Source of the DNA: Paenibacillus camerounensis | GTDB taxonomy: Bacteria; Bacillota; Bacilli; Paenibacillales; Paenibacillaceae | Reading direction: 5' to 3' | NCBI RefSeq assembly: GCF_000723885.1 | Contig: NZ_CCDG010000019.1 | Coordinates: forward strand, 1 to 64,000 | DNA length: 64,000 nt | Part shown: positions 63,303 through 64,000 of the stretch, in pieces | Layout of the letters: each line of letters starts with the position of its first letter | Numbering within the stretch: position 1 is the first letter of the stretch | Made by a program: the position numbers and the translations under genes | The notes under the pieces: model-generated | What the model was told of the DNA's origin: nothing | Seen by the model: the letters and a program-made list of their open reading frames with translations, nothing else | Databases searched by the model: none

Positions 63303-64000
63303 ATGCATGTAGAGGTTCGGGGACTAAATAAGCATTTTGGAGATTTTCACGCCGTGAAGGACGTTAATTTCGGGATTACCAAAGGTCATCTGATCGGCCT
63401 GCTAGGCCCAAGCGGCGGCGGCAAAACCTCGATTCTGCGCATGCTGGCAGGACTGGAGACACCGGACAGCGGTGAAATTATTTTTCACGGCAAAACGGTC
63501 AACAATCTGCCGCCGCAGGAGCGCGAAATCGGCTTTGTGTTCCAGAACTATGCGCTCTTTAAGCACATGACTGTGTATGAGAATATCGCTTTTGGGCTGA
63601 AGGTCAAGAAAGCGAACAAGAATACGATCCGTGACCGGGTTACCGAGCTGGTTGAACTCACCGGACTCAAGGGATTCGAGAAGCGTTATCCGCACCAGTT
63701 GTCCGGCGGACAGCGCCAGCGGGTTGCATTTGCCCGGGCGCTTGCGCCTGAGCCGCAGCTGCTGCTGCTGGATGAGCCGTTCGCCGCCATTGACGCGAAG
63801 ATCCGCCAGGAGCTGCGTTCCTGGCTGCGCGAGCTGATTGAACGTGTCGGCATTACCTCAATCTTCGTCACGCATGACCAGGATGAAGCGATTGAGGTGG
63901 CCGATGAGATTATGATCATCAATCAGGGGCGTCTGGAGCAGAAGGGGACCCCGTGGGATATTTACAAAGAGCCGAAGACGCCGTTTGTGGCAACCTTTAT
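63303..64000 (+). CDS. cysA: Sulfate ABC transporter ATPase CysA (3' end outside window)
   Basis: 232 codons visible, open to the right edge. Walker A GPSGGGKTS (about residue 36), Q-loop VFQNYALF, signature LSGGQRQRVAFARAL, Walker B LLLLDEPFAAID and H-loop FVTHDQDEA. The EIGFVFQNYALFKHMTVYEN motif is typical of CysA. It powers CysT/CysW. No substrate-binding protein gene precedes cysT here. Confidence 0.95.
   Translation, partial: MHVEVRGLNKHFGDFHAVKDVNFGITKGHLIGLLGPSGGGKTSILRMLAGLETPDSGEIIFHGKTVNNLPPQEREIGFVFQNYALFKHMTVYENIAFGLKVKKANKNTIRDRVTELVELTGLKGFEKRYPHQLSGGQRQRVAFARALAPEPQLLLLDEPFAAIDAKIRQELRSWLRELIERVGITSIFVTHDQDEAIEVADEIMIINQGRLEQKGTPWDIYKEPKTPFVATF

Overview
The window looks like chromosome from a spore-former of the Paenibacillus type (Bacillota). 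The reasons are strong Shine-Dalgarno sites with frequent TTG/GTG starts, sigma-A style promoters, an S-layer-anchored giant glucanase, CodY-like and CymR-like operator candidates, and the gene set itself. No rRNA, CRISPR array, insertion sequence or phage genes were seen. Both ends cut genes: a surface glucanase at the left edge and cysA at the right edge.

Layout. 1-7 kb: the 3' part of a very large modular secreted protein (lectin-like repeats, carbohydrate-binding region, GH87-type beta-helix, three SLH motifs). 7.0-7.7 kb: a spacer full of short tandem repeats. 7.7-9.4 kb: an Lrp/AsnC regulator divergent from a metallo-beta-lactamase-fold hydrolase, then tRNA-Asn and tRNA-Ser. 10-15.9 kb: a branched-chain amino acid ABC importer (livH-livM-livG-livF-livJ) followed by alanine dehydrogenase. 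16-17.9 kb: tRNA-Glu, and two near-identical tRNA-Leu(GAG) genes that enclose a small regulatory module (PAS/Cys protein, small HTH protein, XRE regulator). 18-22.3 kb: small proteins, a glutathione peroxidase, an Ohr-type peroxidase, and a secreted stalk-domain protein.

22.5-33.1 kb: Tad-like locus 1, with a CpaE-like protein, CpaF ATPase, TadB, TadC, Flp-like pilin, TadE/TadG-type proteins, a prepilin peptidase and an FHA protein. A terminator-like hairpin lies between its candidate promoter and its first gene. 33.1-36.8 kb: housekeeping genes (TIGR01777 epimerase-like, DUF2621-like, endonuclease IV, PurU). 36.9-50.4 kb: Tad-like locus 2, which is much more divergent. It has a SAF/CpaB-like protein, a CpaE-like protein that has lost the P-loop lysine, an unusual TadA-like ATPase, TadB/TadC-like proteins, two tandem tiny pilin-like genes (the second only 47 codons), two single-span proteins, and three secreted proteins including PKD-like repeat proteins of about 760 and 1300 residues. 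It has no prepilin peptidase and no recognisable prepilin cleavage motif. This is the best candidate for an undescribed system.

50.5-64 kb: a YiiX-like papain-fold protein, transketolase and ppnP, a decayed alpha/beta-hydrolase pseudogene, a GNAT acetyltransferase, a secreted M14 carboxypeptidase, a 3-hydroxyisobutyrate-dehydrogenase-family enzyme, glucose-6-phosphate isomerase, a YigZ/IMPACT protein with a TetR regulator, a YjbQ-family protein, and the sulfate importer cysT-cysW-cysA behind a CymR-like operator. All functional names rest on reading motifs by eye; no database search was run.
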